Shown: positions 10,049-20,445 of the stretch, one piece after another | Layout: each line of letters begins with the position of its first letter | Position numbering within the stretch: position 1 is the stretch's first letter | Source of the DNA: Curvibacter sp. CHRR-16 | Lineage (GTDB): Bacteria > Pseudomonadota > Gammaproteobacteria > Burkholderiales > Burkholderiaceae_C | NCBI RefSeq assembly: GCF_018474005.1 | Contig: NZ_JAHCSH010000004.1 | Coordinates: 1-64,000 of the forward strand | Direction of reading: 5' to 3' | DNA: 64,000 nucleotides | Notes under the pieces: model-generated | The model's input: the letters and a program-made list of their open reading frames with translations, nothing else | What the model was told of the DNA's origin: nothing | Databases searched by the model: none | Program-made: the position numbers and the translations under genes

Positions 10049-10131
10049 GGTTTGTCTCCTGTTAAATGGGTTTGTGAACTCAACTGACCGAAAAAACTGC
10101 AAAGAGGCGTAGTTGCTGATCAACCACCTCC

Positions 10132-11136
10132 TTAGGACTTGCTGCGGCGCAAAATATCGGTATAGACCGCCAAAATGATGATCAGGCCGGTCAACACCAT
10201 TTGCCACTCCTGCGCTACCGACATGATGCGCAGACCATTGATGAGAACGCTCATGATGAAGGCGCCGATGATGGTTCCCAAAATCGTGCCCACACCACCG
10301 CTAAGCGATGTGCCGCCGATCACTACAGCAGCGATGGCATCGAGCTCGTAGCCCTGGCCCAAAGCGGGCTGGGCCGAGTTCAGGCGCGAGGCAATGAGCA
10401 GCCCCGCCACGCCGCAGATAGCGCCGCTGAAGGTGTAGACGATGACCTTCCAGCGGTTCACGTTCACGCCAGACAAACGCACCGCCTCTTCGTTGCTGCC
10501 CAAGGCGAAGGTATAGCGGCCCAGCGCGGTTTTGTTCAGGACGATGGCGCACAGCACCGCCACCAAAAACATGATGAGCACCCCGTTGGGAATGGGCAGC
10601 GAGGGAAAGATGTCGCCAATGACCGAGCCCAAGGAAATTTGGTCAAACCCCTCCACATCGTTGAAGTAGATAGGCCGTGTCTTGGTGATGATGAGGGAAG
10701 CCCCTTTGAGCAACATCATCATGCCCAGCGTGGCAATGAACGGCGGCACGCGCAAGCGGGTAATGGCCCAGCCGGAGAACGCCCCACACAAGGCCCCCAC
10801 CAAGATAGTGAAGGCTATGCCGACGTACATGTTGAAGCCCCACTCCACCATGAACATGCCGCCCATGACGGCGCAAAACGTCATGAGCACTCCCACCGAC
10901 AGGTCGATGCCGGAGGTGATGATGACAAAGGTACACGCTATGGCCAGCACCGCAATGACGGTGGTGGACTGCAAGATGGCGATGATGTTCTCTTGCGTCA
11001 TGAACGCATCGGGCTTGAGCACCGTGAACACCACCAGCAGCGCCAGCAAGCTGGCAAAGGCCAGCAGTTTTTGCTTGGCTTGGCCGGCCAACAGGCGGCT
11101 CAATGCGCCAGAAGAAGCAGGTTTTTCTTGTGTCAT
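10132..11136 (-). CDS. CUT2-family sugar ABC transporter permease (RbsC-like)
   Basis: 334 residues from the ATG at 11136; GAGGTG lies at a suitable distance upstream. A GTG at 11148 would add four residues but has its ribosome site too close. The protein is an RbsC-type membrane subunit with eight to ten hydrophobic helices, the motif TSGIDLSVG, a GxxxxxxRxPPFIATLG segment, and a C-terminal GGTSLSGGVGT that contacts the ATPase. It should transport the same sugar as the neighbouring binding protein, probably L-fucose. The gene follows the ATPase gene by 18 bases. Confidence 0.93.
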   Translation of the reverse strand: MTQEKPASSGALSRLLAGQAKQKLLAFASLLALLVVFTVLKPDAFMTQENIIAILQSTTVIAVLAIACTFVIITSGIDLSVGVLMTFCAVMGGMFMVEWGFNMYVGIAFTILVGALCGAFSGWAITRLRVPPFIATLGMMMLLKGASLIITKTRPIYFNDVEGFDQISLGSVIGDIFPSLPIPNGVLIMFLVAVLCAIVLNKTALGRYTFALGSNEEAVRLSGVNVNRWKVIVYTFSGAICGVAGLLIASRLNSAQPALGQGYELDAIAAVVIGGTSLSGGVGTILGTIIGAFIMSVLINGLRIMSVAQEWQMVLTGLIIILAVYTDILRRSKS

Positions 11137-11154
11137 GAAAGGTGTCACCTCGTT

Positions 11155-12657
<1,503 letters not shown>

Positions 12658-12669
12658 AGCGTGTTCTCG

Positions 12670-13428
12670 TTAAATGGTCACACCACCATCGACCAGCAAT
12701 GCTTGGCCGGTGACAAAGCGCGACTCGTCACTGGCCAAATACACCACCATGGGGGCAATGTCCTCCACGGTGGCCAAGCGACCCATGGGCTGGCGGGCAA
12801 TAAAGTCTTTTTCTGCCTGAACCGGGTCTGCCGCACTGGCAATGCGCCCGCGCAGCGAGGGGGTGTCCACCGTACCGGGACACAGGGCATTGGCGCGCAG
12901 GCCTTGCTTCACGTAATCGGCTGCCAGCGATTTGGTCAGCCCAATGACCGCAGCTTTGCTTGCACCGTAGGCGCAGCGGTTGGCAAAACCTTTGATGCTC
13001 GATGCCATGGACGCCATGTTGATGATGGACACACTGCCTTGCGTGCGCTCGGCCTTGGCCAGCATGCTAGGCAGGAAGGCCTGCGTCATGCGGTACATGC
13101 TTTTCACATTCAGGTCAAAGCTCAAGTCCCAATCTGCTTCAGAACATTCCAACAACGTCCCATTAGCCACCATGCCTGCGCAGTTGAACAGCGCATCGAC
13201 ATCCCCCACCGTGTGGGCCAAGGCTTGCACCGCGTCGGTGTCGCGCACGTCCAGCACATGGGTTTGGATGCGCGCACTGTCTTGCTGCAATGTCTGCAGC
13301 AGCACTTGGTTGATATCTGTCGCAATGACTTGCGCGCCCTGTGCAGCACATGCCAGCGCACTGGCGCGGCCTATGCCTTGAGCAGCGGCGGTAATCAGTA
13401 TGGTTTTGCCAGCGAGTCGTTGCGTCAT
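12670..13428 (-). CDS. 2-keto-3-deoxy-L-fuconate dehydrogenase, SDR family
   Basis: 252-residue short-chain dehydrogenase of the DHRS6/BDH2-like group. The unusual cofactor motif TAAAQGIG is at 13-20. Ser140, Tyr154 and Lys158 form the catalytic set, and Arg151 just before the Tyr matches a substrate carboxylate-binding arginine of DHRS6. Enzymes of this group in L-fucose clusters oxidise 2-keto-3-deoxy-L-fuconate to the 2,4-diketo acid. As the first gene of the operon it follows an AT-rich upstream region. No Shine-Dalgarno sequence is visible directly before its ATG. Confidence 0.83.
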   Translation of the reverse strand: MTQRLAGKTILITAAAQGIGRASALACAAQGAQVIATDINQVLLQTLQQDSARIQTHVLDVRDTDAVQALAHTVGDVDALFNCAGMVANGTLLECSEADWDLSFDLNVKSMYRMTQAFLPSMLAKAERTQGSVSIINMASMASSIKGFANRCAYGASKAAVIGLTKSLAADYVKQGLRANALCPGTVDTPSLRGRIASAADPVQAEKDFIARQPMGRLATVEDIAPMVVYLASDESRFVTGQALLVDGGVTI

Positions 13429-13524
13429 GATTTATTTACAAATGAACAATTAATTCAAATATGGAAATCAATCATAAGCACCGACCATGCAAGAGCATAG
13501 ATAGGACTTACCCTATGGCAAAGA
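13429..13524 (-). promoter_or_regulatory. AT-rich upstream region of the L-fucose operon
   Basis: About 95 bases upstream of the first fucose gene are much richer in A and T than the flanking genes and should contain the operon promoter. Possible elements on the minus strand are TTGATT and TATGAT, but I find no -35/-10 pair with acceptable spacing and no clear operator palindrome. No regulator gene lies next to the operon. Confidence 0.35.
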
Positions 13525-13577
13525 AAATGGCCGCAGAGCTTACTGGCATTGCTCAAGAAGCTATAAAAAAGATAGCA
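13525..13577 (-). repeat. Small interspersed repeat, copy 1, forming the 3' end of the HGSNAT-like gene
   Basis: Read on the minus strand, the element begins TGCTATC, a T run, then ATAGC, continues with an imperfect inverted repeat around GAGCAATGCCAGTAAGCTC, and ends GGCCATTTT. It shares this architecture with copies at 15845, 41248, 55479 and 57188. The stop codon and last residues of the HGSNAT-like gene at 13561 lie inside it. Confidence 0.6.
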
Positions 13578-14349
13578 AAGCCAAGCCACCCAGCATTACG
13601 GGTTGGTGCAGCAGGTAGTAGCTCAGGCTATGGCGACCCAGCCATACCAAGCCTTTGGCGGGCACGCTGCCCGGCTGCCACTGGGTGAGGCGTGCGACCA
13701 CGCCAGAGCCCCCTTGCGCGGGCAGTTGCAGCCACCAGCGCATGGCGGCCATGCCCAGCAGCAGTACACCCAGCCAAGGCAGCAAAGGCACGTAGTCCTC
13801 GGTAATGGGTTTGTGGCTGATGATGCCCAGCCAGTTGAGCCAGCGTGCATCGAGCAGCGGGTAGCAAGCCGCCAGCACGGTGTGGGCGTGCTCCGTTTGG
13901 CTCCACGCAAACAGCAGCAGCAAGGCCAAGCCCAGCGCCGCATAGACAGGCACACGCTGCAGCCGCCACAGACGCACCAGCAAGAGCATGACTGCCATGC
14001 CATGCAGCACGCCAAAGTAGATAAAGCTGTGCGGAAACATGAGGATGCTGCCCACCGTCACCAGCACCGCTGCGGTCACGATCTGCCCCCAGCGGCGCCA
14101 AAATGCCCCCCAGCCTTGGCCACTGTGCATAGCCAGCACTTGACCCGCGCCAGCACAGAGCAAGAACAGGCTCAAGATGCATACGCGTTGCCACAGCCAC
14201 AGCGGGTCTTGGTAAAAGTTTTGCTGCGTGTAGCCAGTGTTGGCCAAATCGAAAGAGAAGTGAAACACCGTCATCCACACCATGGCCAGACCGCGCAGGG
14301 CGTCTAGCCACGCAGTACGCGGGCTTATGGGAAGGCTGCTTGCATGCAT
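13561..14349 (-). CDS. HGSNAT/DUF1624-like integral membrane protein
   Basis: 262 residues from the ATG at 14349; a longer frame reaches 14406 but would overlap the divergent rlhA start. The N-terminal signature RTAWLDALRGLAMVWMTVFH followed by FDL is typical of the heparan-alpha-glucosaminide N-acetyltransferase-like membrane family. About seven or eight hydrophobic helices follow, with HSFIYFGVLHGMAVMLLL in the middle and LSYYLLHQPV near the end. Members are thought to be acyl-transfer proteins, but the substrate here is unknown. The final residues and the TAG stop are contributed by a small interspersed repeat, so the C terminus may have been altered. Confidence 0.85.
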   Translation of the reverse strand: MHASSLPISPRTAWLDALRGLAMVWMTVFHFSFDLANTGYTQQNFYQDPLWLWQRVCILSLFLLCAGAGQVLAMHSGQGWGAFWRRWGQIVTAAVLVTVGSILMFPHSFIYFGVLHGMAVMLLLVRLWRLQRVPVYAALGLALLLLFAWSQTEHAHTVLAACYPLLDARWLNWLGIISHKPITEDYVPLLPWLGVLLLGMAAMRWWLQLPAQGGSGVVARLTQWQPGSVPAKGLVWLGRHSLSYYLLHQPVMLGGLALLSFL

Positions 14350-14393
14350 GGTTACCAAGTGTAAAGGGGGTGCAGGCTGGGATAATCGGTGGC

Positions 14394-16418
14394 ATGGCCC
14401 TCCCACTCCACCACCTCGAACTGCTCTCCCCCGCCCGCGATGCGGACATTGGCATCCAAGCCATCAACCACGGGGCCGATGCGGTCTACATCGGCGGCCC
14501 CGGCTTTGGGGCGCGCACCAGTGCCAGCAACAGCGTGGCCGACATCGCCCGCTTGGTGCAGCACGCGCACCGCTACCACGCGCGCATTTTTGCCACCATG
14601 AACACCATCTTGCGCGATGACGAGTTGGAGCAAGCCCGCCAGCAAGCGTGGCAACTGTACGAGGCCGGGGTGGATGGGCTGATCATCCAAGACATGGGTT
14701 TGCTGGAAATAGACATGCCGCCCATTGAGCTGCACGCCAGCACGCAGTGCGACATCCGCACGCCCGAGAAAGCCCGCTTTTTGCAAGACGTGGGCTTGAG
14801 CCAAATCGTGCTGGCACGCGAACTGACGGTGCCACAAATCGCCGCCATTCGGGCCGCCACCGACCCCGAGCGCAGCACACTGGAATTTTTCATCCACGGT
14901 GCACTGTGCGTGGCCTACAGCGGGCAGTGCTACATCAGCGCGGCGCACACAGGCCGCAGCGCCAACCGCGGCGAGTGCAACCAAGCCTGCCGCCTGCCCT
15001 ACCAAGTGGTGGACAGTGCGGGCCGCTTTGTGGCGCACGACAAGCATGTGCTGTCCATGAAGGACAACAACCAAAGCGAGAACCTGGGCGCGCTGGTGGA
15101 TGCGGGCATACGCAGCTTCAAGATCGAAGGCCGCTACAAGGATATGGGCTATGTGAAAAACATCACCGCCCACTACCGCCAGCTGCTCGATCGCCTGATG
15201 GAAGACCGTGCCGCAGGCATAGCCCCCGGCCACGAACACAGCGCGCTGCGCGCCAGCAGCAGTGGCAAGACCACCTTCTTCTTCCAGCCCGACCCCAACC
15301 AAAACTTCAACCGCGAGTTCACCGACTATTTTGTGAACGGTCGCCAGGAGACCATTGGCGCTTTTGACAGCCCCAAAAACCCTGGCCGCCCCATAGGTTG
15401 GGTGACCCGCGTGCTGGCCGACAGCGTGGAGCTGGAGCTCGACGAACCCACCGCCAGCCTGGCCAACGGCGACGGCCTGTGCTACTACGACTTGCAGCAA
15501 GAGCTGACCGGGATGGCGATTAACACCGCGCAAGCCATCAACGCGGCCAAAGGCCTGTGGCGCGTGGTGCCCAAAGACCCGATCAGCGGCCTCAAAGACC
15601 TGCGCAAAGGCACGCGCATCAACCGCAACCGTGACAGCCAGTGGCTGCGCGCGCTGGAAAAAACCAGCAGCGAGCGCCGCATTGGCGTGTGGCTGCACTT
15701 GAGTCCCAGCGCCGATGGCTTGGCCCTGACCATGACCGACGAGGATGGCTTTAGCACCACGGTGAGCGAAGCCATGGACTTGCAAACCGCCAAAGACCCT
15801 GCTCTGGCCACCGAACAAACGCGGGAGCACTTGAGCAAACTAGGTGCTACCATTTTTATAGCAGACCAAGCAGATGTGACGGGGGTTGCAGGCCTGTTTA
15901 TACCAGCCTCCAAACTCAACAGCCTGCGCCGCGCCGCCACCGAGGCGCTAGAAGCCGAGCGCCTGAACGGTCTGCAGCGCCTGCCCCGCGCCCAAGCGAT
16001 AGAACCACCTGTGCCCTACCCCGAAGACAGCCTGAGCTACTTGGCCAACGTGTTCAACCAAGCGGCGCACCGCTTCTACGAGCGCCATGGCGTGCAGGTG
16101 ATTGCCCCGGCCTACGAGGCGATTGAAGAGATGGGCGAAGTGAGCCTGATGATCACCAAACACTGTGTGCGCTTTTCGCTCAGCCTGTGCCCCAAGCAGG
16201 CCAAGGGCGTGGTGGGCGTGCAAGGCCAGGTGAAGGCCGAGCCGCTGCAGCTCATCAACGGCAAAGAAAAACTGACCCTGCGCTTTGACTGCAAACCCTG
16301 CGAGATGCATGTGGTGGGCAAGATGAAGCCTGCCATCGCCCGCCAAAGCCGCGCTGAATTGCTGGCCGCCGCCCAAGCGGTGCCTGTGACCTTCCATAAA
16401 TCTGTCAGAAGAAGCTGA
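14394..16418 (+). CDS. rlhA: 23S rRNA 5-hydroxycytidine C2501 synthase RlhA (U32 peptidase family)
   Basis: 674 residues from the ATG at 14394, matching the long RlhA (YdcP) class rather than the shorter TrhP or UbiU/V classes of U32 proteins. The N-terminal barrel has LELLSPARD and HGADAVYIGG. Cysteines in YSGQCYIS and RGECNQACRLPY are the probable iron-sulfur ligands of the family, and a large C-terminal domain follows. The enzyme hydroxylates a cytidine in the peptidyl-transferase centre. The gene is divergent from the HGSNAT-like gene with 44 bases between starts. Part of its C-terminal domain coincides with a repeat-like segment at 15845-15900. Confidence 0.87.
   Translation: MALPLHHLELLSPARDADIGIQAINHGADAVYIGGPGFGARTSASNSVADIARLVQHAHRYHARIFATMNTILRDDELEQARQQAWQLYEAGVDGLIIQDMGLLEIDMPPIELHASTQCDIRTPEKARFLQDVGLSQIVLARELTVPQIAAIRAATDPERSTLEFFIHGALCVAYSGQCYISAAHTGRSANRGECNQACRLPYQVVDSAGRFVAHDKHVLSMKDNNQSENLGALVDAGIRSFKIEGRYKDMGYVKNITAHYRQLLDRLMEDRAAGIAPGHEHSALRASSSGKTTFFFQPDPNQNFNREFTDYFVNGRQETIGAFDSPKNPGRPIGWVTRVLADSVELELDEPTASLANGDGLCYYDLQQELTGMAINTAQAINAAKGLWRVVPKDPISGLKDLRKGTRINRNRDSQWLRALEKTSSERRIGVWLHLSPSADGLALTMTDEDGFSTTVSEAMDLQTAKDPALATEQTREHLSKLGATIFIADQADVTGVAGLFIPASKLNSLRRAATEALEAERLNGLQRLPRAQAIEPPVPYPEDSLSYLANVFNQAAHRFYERHGVQVIAPAYEAIEEMGEVSLMITKHCVRFSLSLCPKQAKGVVGVQGQVKAEPLQLINGKEKLTLRFDCKPCEMHVVGKMKPAIARQSRAELLAAAQAVPVTFHKSVRRS
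15845..15900 (+). repeat. Small interspersed repeat-like segment, copy 2, in frame within rlhA
   Basis: The segment starts TGCTACCATTTTTATAGCAG and continues for about 56 bases to AGGCCTGTTTA, echoing the ends and length of the other copies. It is read in frame by rlhA as part of the C-terminal domain. Similarity is strongest in the first 20 bases, so this is the least certain copy. Confidence 0.4.
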
Positions 16419-16625
16419 CACGCCCCAAACATGCAGCTGCACTGCACAAAGTTCTTTATGGCCCACATCTTGCTGTAAAAACCATTGACTCAGTGGTACA
16501 AAATTTTTCTCATCTAAGTTACCAAGAAAAACCCACAACACACATCTTTTCACCAAAATTTGGCAATCAACTGCATATAAATTTTATTAAAAGATGAAAA
16601 ATCAATATCAAATAAGGGACCACAA

Positions 16626-18218
16626 ATGCGCAAACTAACACTCAGAAAACAGTTTTTTTTGGTTTTCTTTACCATTATTTTTATTGGATTGATTAGTGCC
16701 TTCTCTTCCCTTCGCGCCTTATCACAAATAAAAAGTGATATGGATGAAATTGTGACCAAGAATGAAAAAATAACTGAAATCGCCAACAAAATATCGAGCG
16801 AATTGCGAATCGGCATCGAAACCACGTTAACAACCATGGTAGTGAGTGATCCTACCCAAGCGAAAGCTGCTGCAGATAGAGGTTTAGCAGCGAGAGATAG
16901 ATTTTTCTCCTTAGTGGATCAACTAATAAAACTAACAAAAGATAATCCAAAAGCATCTGAATTGGTGGGGAAATTTCTTCAAACCGCGCAAACACGTGGC
17001 GATCCAGATTTCAAAAAATTTATTCAGCTATGGCAAGAAGGAAAAAAGGAAGAAGCTGGGACATGGCTTGCCGAGCGAACAACCGTATCACTGACCGCTG
17101 TACAAGATACGATACAGCAAGTGCTTGCATACTATGAAAAGCACACACAGGAGATGGTGGCAGCATCAAAAGAGCAACATAGTAAAGCTCAAGCCATCGC
17201 GATTACTTGCTTTGCTGTGTCAACCCTATTCAGCTTCGCAATGGCATTTTTTATCAATAACCGGCTCTACCAATCTTTGGGAGCCGAACCAAGCGAATTA
17301 GACACTTACGCGCAACGTGTGGCATTGGGCGATTTAACTCCCAATGAATTAAAGAGCAATATTGCCAGCAGATCCGTTTATGCATCTCTTATAAAGATGC
17401 AAAAAAACATTGCAAACATTGTTGTTAATATTCAAAAAAGCAGTGAAAACGTTGCCAATAGCTCATCAGAAATTGCCTTAGGCAACAGTGACCTTAGTGC
17501 CAGAACTGAAACTCAAGCGGGTAATTTGCAGCACACCGCTACCTCTATGGAGAAAATTGCATCGGCCATTCGCACTAATGCGGATGGAGCAAAAAATGCA
17601 ACGCATCTTGCGCAAGCCACAGCACAAGCCGCTCACCAAGGTGGAGAGTTAGTTGAGAACGTGGTAATTACCATGCAAGAGATTTCCAAATCTTCGCAGA
17701 GCATCTCTGAAATTATTGGCGTGATTGATGGAATTGCCTTCCAGACCAATATCTTGGCACTCAATGCCGCCGTGGAAGCAGCACGCGCAGGGGAAGATGG
17801 TCGTGGTTTTGCAGTGGTTGCGGGTGAAGTTCGCTCCTTGGCACAGCGGTCAGCAGAAGCGGCTAAACAGATTAAAACATTAATCAACGCTAGCGTTCAG
17901 AGCGTCAACTCCGGTGTTGAGCGCGCCAACAATGCTGGCTTGGCCATGCACAACATCGTGAAGCAGGTTCAGCAAGTCAATGACCTGATCATGGAGATGT
18001 CCAGTGCGATTTCGCAGCAAACAGACGAAGTTGAGCAAGTGGGCAATGCCATCAAATACCTTGACCAAGTCACCCAGCAAAATGCGGCGTTAGTCGAAGA
18101 AAGTGCTGCAGCTGCAGAGAGCTTGAAGCAACAAGCTGTTCACTTGGCAGAAGCTGTCAGCATTTTCAAACTCCCTAGTGCATCTAGCTCTACGGCATTG
18201 GCTCTTAACGGGCACTAG
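16626..18218 (+). CDS. Methyl-accepting chemotaxis protein
   Basis: 530 residues. TM1 lies at about 9-29, a periplasmic helical domain follows to about 188, and TM2 is at 190-210. A short HAMP-like segment precedes a canonical signalling domain with [20 protein letters not shown] at the hairpin tip. No CheR-docking pentapeptide is present at the C terminus. The first half uses A/T-rich codons (AAA, AAT, ATA, TTT) unlike neighbouring genes, while the signalling half is nearer the local composition. This suggests a sensor part acquired by recombination. The gene is convergent with the CheY-like gene, 4 bases apart. The ligand is unknown. Confidence 0.94.
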   Translation: MRKLTLRKQFFLVFFTIIFIGLISAFSSLRALSQIKSDMDEIVTKNEKITEIANKISSELRIGIETTLTTMVVSDPTQAKAAADRGLAARDRFFSLVDQLIKLTKDNPKASELVGKFLQTAQTRGDPDFKKFIQLWQEGKKEEAGTWLAERTTVSLTAVQDTIQQVLAYYEKHTQEMVAASKEQHSKAQAIAITCFAVSTLFSFAMAFFINNRLYQSLGAEPSELDTYAQRVALGDLTPNELKSNIASRSVYASLIKMQKNIANIVVNIQKSSENVANSSSEIALGNSDLSARTETQAGNLQHTATSMEKIASAIRTNADGAKNATHLAQATAQAAHQGGELVENVVITMQEISKSSQSISEIIGVIDGIAFQTNILALNAAVEAARAGEDGRGFAVVAGEVRSLAQRSAEAAKQIKTLINASVQSVNSGVERANNAGLAMHNIVKQVQQVNDLIMEMSSAISQQTDEVEQVGNAIKYLDQVTQQNAALVEESAAAAESLKQQAVHLAEAVSIFKLPSASSSTALALNGH

Positions 18219-18222
18219 AAAA

Positions 18223-18591
18223 CTACAAGCCGCAGAACTTGCGAAATGGCCCCAGCACGGCTTCCCCACGAAAGGGTTTCACAATCCAACCGGTGACGCC
18301 AATGCTGCGGCCCCGGTCACGCATAACGGGGTTGTCCTCGGTGGTCAACATGACGATATGCACGGACTTGTTGCCCTGTTCGTTGCGGATTTTTTCCGCC
18401 ATGGTCAGGCCATCCATATTGGGCATGTTGACGTCGGTGAGTACCAGTTTGATGCTGGGGTCTTTGCTCAGTTGCTCTAGGCCGTGGCGGCCATCGGTGG
18501 CCTGCACCACGTCAAAGCCGTTTTGACTCAGGAAGTTGCTCACGATCTCACGCATCGTGCTCGAATCGTCTATCACTAGAACGTGCGCCAT
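18223..18591 (-). CDS. Single-domain CheY-like response regulator
   Basis: 122 residues, a stand-alone receiver domain. The acidic pair Asp8/Asp9, phosphoacceptor Asp53 (VLTDVNMP), Thr83/Thr84 and Lys105 (VKPF) are all present, so it should be phosphorylatable. It lies 29 bases after the CheX-like gene on the same strand and next to a convergent chemoreceptor. This fits a small chemosensory group without a local CheA. It could act on flagellar motors or, like PilG/PilH, on twitching; the sequence alone does not decide. Confidence 0.93.
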   Translation of the reverse strand: MAHVLVIDDSSTMREIVSNFLSQNGFDVVQATDGRHGLEQLSKDPSIKLVLTDVNMPNMDGLTMAEKIRNEQGNKSVHIVMLTTEDNPVMRDRGRSIGVTGWIVKPFRGEAVLGPFRKFCGL

Positions 18592-18620
18592 AGGGTGTAA
18601 TGCTCCAGCAGTTACTCAAC

Positions 18621-19616
18621 TCAGAAAAGGTCTAGCTCACCCGTTGCCACGGTGCTGGCCGATGATGCGGCAGAGTAAACCGAAAATGCCTCGGGAGACC
18701 ACAGCAAATTGAAAATAAAACGCTGCACGATGACCAAGGGCACCAGCTCAGGGCGAGCCGGATCGGTCAACTGGTAGCGAATGCACAACTGCGGGTCGGG
18801 TGAGCCAAACGAGATGTATTTGTGCGCGTGGTTGATGACGATGGGCACTTGCGTTTGCTGGTTGGCAAAGGCCTCGGGCGGTATGTAGCGGTTCTTGAAG
18901 GCACCCCATATCAGGTTGGTGGTCTCACCCAGCATGTTGTTGAGTTCGCGAAAGTTCAGATCGCCGCCCATGCCCTCAAAGCTAAAGCCCTGCACCATGC
19001 CTTGGCGCAGCGCGCTTTCTTCGGTTTGCAACATCATGAAGCCACGGCACCACGTACTTTCGATGGGGATGATGGTCGATACCTCGCCGTGGATGATGCG
19101 GTCATGCACCACGTACGGCGCTTCAGCGTCTACATGGGCATTGGGAAACATGGAGCGCATGGCTTGGCAAGTCAAATCGATAATGCCCTGCACCAACTCG
19201 GCGGGGTAACGCAGGCTAAAAATGGCCCGATCCACACTGGCGCGCAGTTGCTCTAGCTCACCCACTTTCCATGCAAAGCGGATGGCTTGTGCTTGGGCTA
19301 CGGATAAAGGTTTGTCGGCCGTGCGGCGCAAAAAAATTGGCAGTTCAGGCCGTTGCCGATGAATGGCTAGCGCCAGCACCAAACCGTCATCAGCACCACA
19401 TGGCAAATCCTCTGCCAACAAGACTCCAGCCAAATCCTTGTGCTCTTCCAACGCTCTGAGCGCATCGTGGCTGGTGCGCAGCAAAGGCAACAGCCCCACT
19501 TCATGGCAAAAACTACTCAGTTGCCGACACTGCGTGGGATCGTGCTCCAGCAGCAAAACCTTGGCCTCTAGCTGCGTGGTCTCCGTCATGGGATCCGGGG
19601 TTATTGGCTCGGTCAT
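18621..19616 (-). CDS. CheX-like protein with N-terminal pseudo-receiver
   Basis: 331 residues from the ATG at 19616, preceded by GGGAG; a longer frame to 19706 looks spurious. Residues of about 18-100 read like a response-regulator receiver (VLLLEHDPTQ, GVLLAEDLP), but the phosphoacceptor position appears to be Ala, so it is probably a pseudo-receiver. From about 140 the protein resembles CheC/CheX phosphatases, with the helix ELNNMLGETTNLIWG at 224-238 carrying the Glu and Asn expected in the active site. It may dephosphorylate the CheY-like protein encoded just downstream. The architecture is uncommon and the assignment is by motif only. Confidence 0.65.
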   Translation of the reverse strand: MTEPITPDPMTETTQLEAKVLLLEHDPTQCRQLSSFCHEVGLLPLLRTSHDALRALEEHKDLAGVLLAEDLPCGADDGLVLALAIHRQRPELPIFLRRTADKPLSVAQAQAIRFAWKVGELEQLRASVDRAIFSLRYPAELVQGIIDLTCQAMRSMFPNAHVDAEAPYVVHDRIIHGEVSTIIPIESTWCRGFMMLQTEESALRQGMVQGFSFEGMGGDLNFRELNNMLGETTNLIWGAFKNRYIPPEAFANQQTQVPIVINHAHKYISFGSPDPQLCIRYQLTDPARPELVPLVIVQRFIFNLLWSPEAFSVYSAASSASTVATGELDLF

Positions 19617-19729
19617 AAATCTCCCAAATGGTGTGTATAAGCCTATCGTAACGCCCGCTACCCCAAATGAAAATGCCCCTAGCGCACAGCGCCAGAGGCA
19701 TTGCATTTGAGGGTTACTGTGCCCTTGAT

Positions 19730-20368
19730 TTATTTGACTTCACTCACCAGCTCAGTCAGTGGCCTGCGCACTTTTTTCAGGTTGACAAGCCAGTCTCCTT
19801 CAGCAGCGCGGTAGCCCAATGGGACGATCAATACGCTGCGCAGACCACGTTCGCGCAAGCCCAATATTTTGTCCAGCGCATCGGGGTCAAAGCCTTCCAT
19901 GGGAGTGGCGTCTACTTGCTCTTCAGCCGCCGCTACCAGAACCGTACCTAAGGCAATATAGGCTTGGCGGGCAGCATGCTCAAAATTGACCTGTGCATCG
20001 CGCACGGTGTAGGTTTTGAGCAGCATTTGGCGATAGTTTTCCCAGCCTTCGCTGGTAAAGCCACGTTCTTGATTGACCAAATCAAACGCCTTGTTGATGC
20101 GTTCGGCAGTGTAGTTGTCCCATGCTGCAAACACCAGCAGGTGTGAACCTTCGACGATTTGGGCTTGGTTCCAAGCGATGGGGACGATTTGCTCACGCAC
20201 TGCTTTGTTACTGACCACGATGACTTCGTAGGGCTGCAGGCCGCTGGAGCTGGCCGTCAGGCGAGCCGCTTCCAAAATGCGCTCCAACTTGTCTGCGGGC
20301 ACGCTTTTGGTGGAATCCATCTTTTTGGCGGCATAGCGCCATTGCAGTTTCGACAACAAATCCGACAT
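19730..20368 (-). CDS. NAD(P)H-dependent oxidoreductase, nitroreductase family
   Basis: 212 residues from the ATG at 20368. The N-terminal LQWRYAAKKMDSTKSV followed by LTASSSGLQPYEVIVV is typical of NfsB-like flavin-dependent nitroreductases, and the late segment TPMEGFDPDALDKILGL corresponds to the family's second flavin-binding region. Such enzymes reduce quinones, nitro compounds or flavins, and the physiological substrate here is unknown. The gene is alone on its strand between the CheX-like gene and the cyclase gene, with short spacers. The upstream extension of the frame to 20455 overlaps the cyclase gene and is rejected. Confidence 0.9.
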   Translation of the reverse strand: MSDLLSKLQWRYAAKKMDSTKSVPADKLERILEAARLTASSSGLQPYEVIVVSNKAVREQIVPIAWNQAQIVEGSHLLVFAAWDNYTAERINKAFDLVNQERGFTSEGWENYRQMLLKTYTVRDAQVNFEHAARQAYIALGTVLVAAAEEQVDATPMEGFDPDALDKILGLRERGLRSVLIVPLGYRAAEGDWLVNLKKVRRPLTELVSEVK

Positions 20369-20445
20369 GGTTACCTTTGTATGGTTAGGCCAACCCTCCA
20401 CAGGGCTGCACCGAAGGGCTCGACTGTAACGGAGGACGGATACCC

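Noticed and set aside
13461..13688. Plus-strand frame of 75 codons across the fucose promoter and copy 1 repeat
   Set aside because: It runs through the repeat and into the antisense of the HGSNAT-like gene; no homology or ribosome site is apparent.
16419..16625. A/T-rich region before the second chemoreceptor considered as a prophage or attachment site
   Set aside because: No integrase, direct repeats or tRNA are present; it is a 207-base promoter-containing spacer without a clear sigma-28 site.
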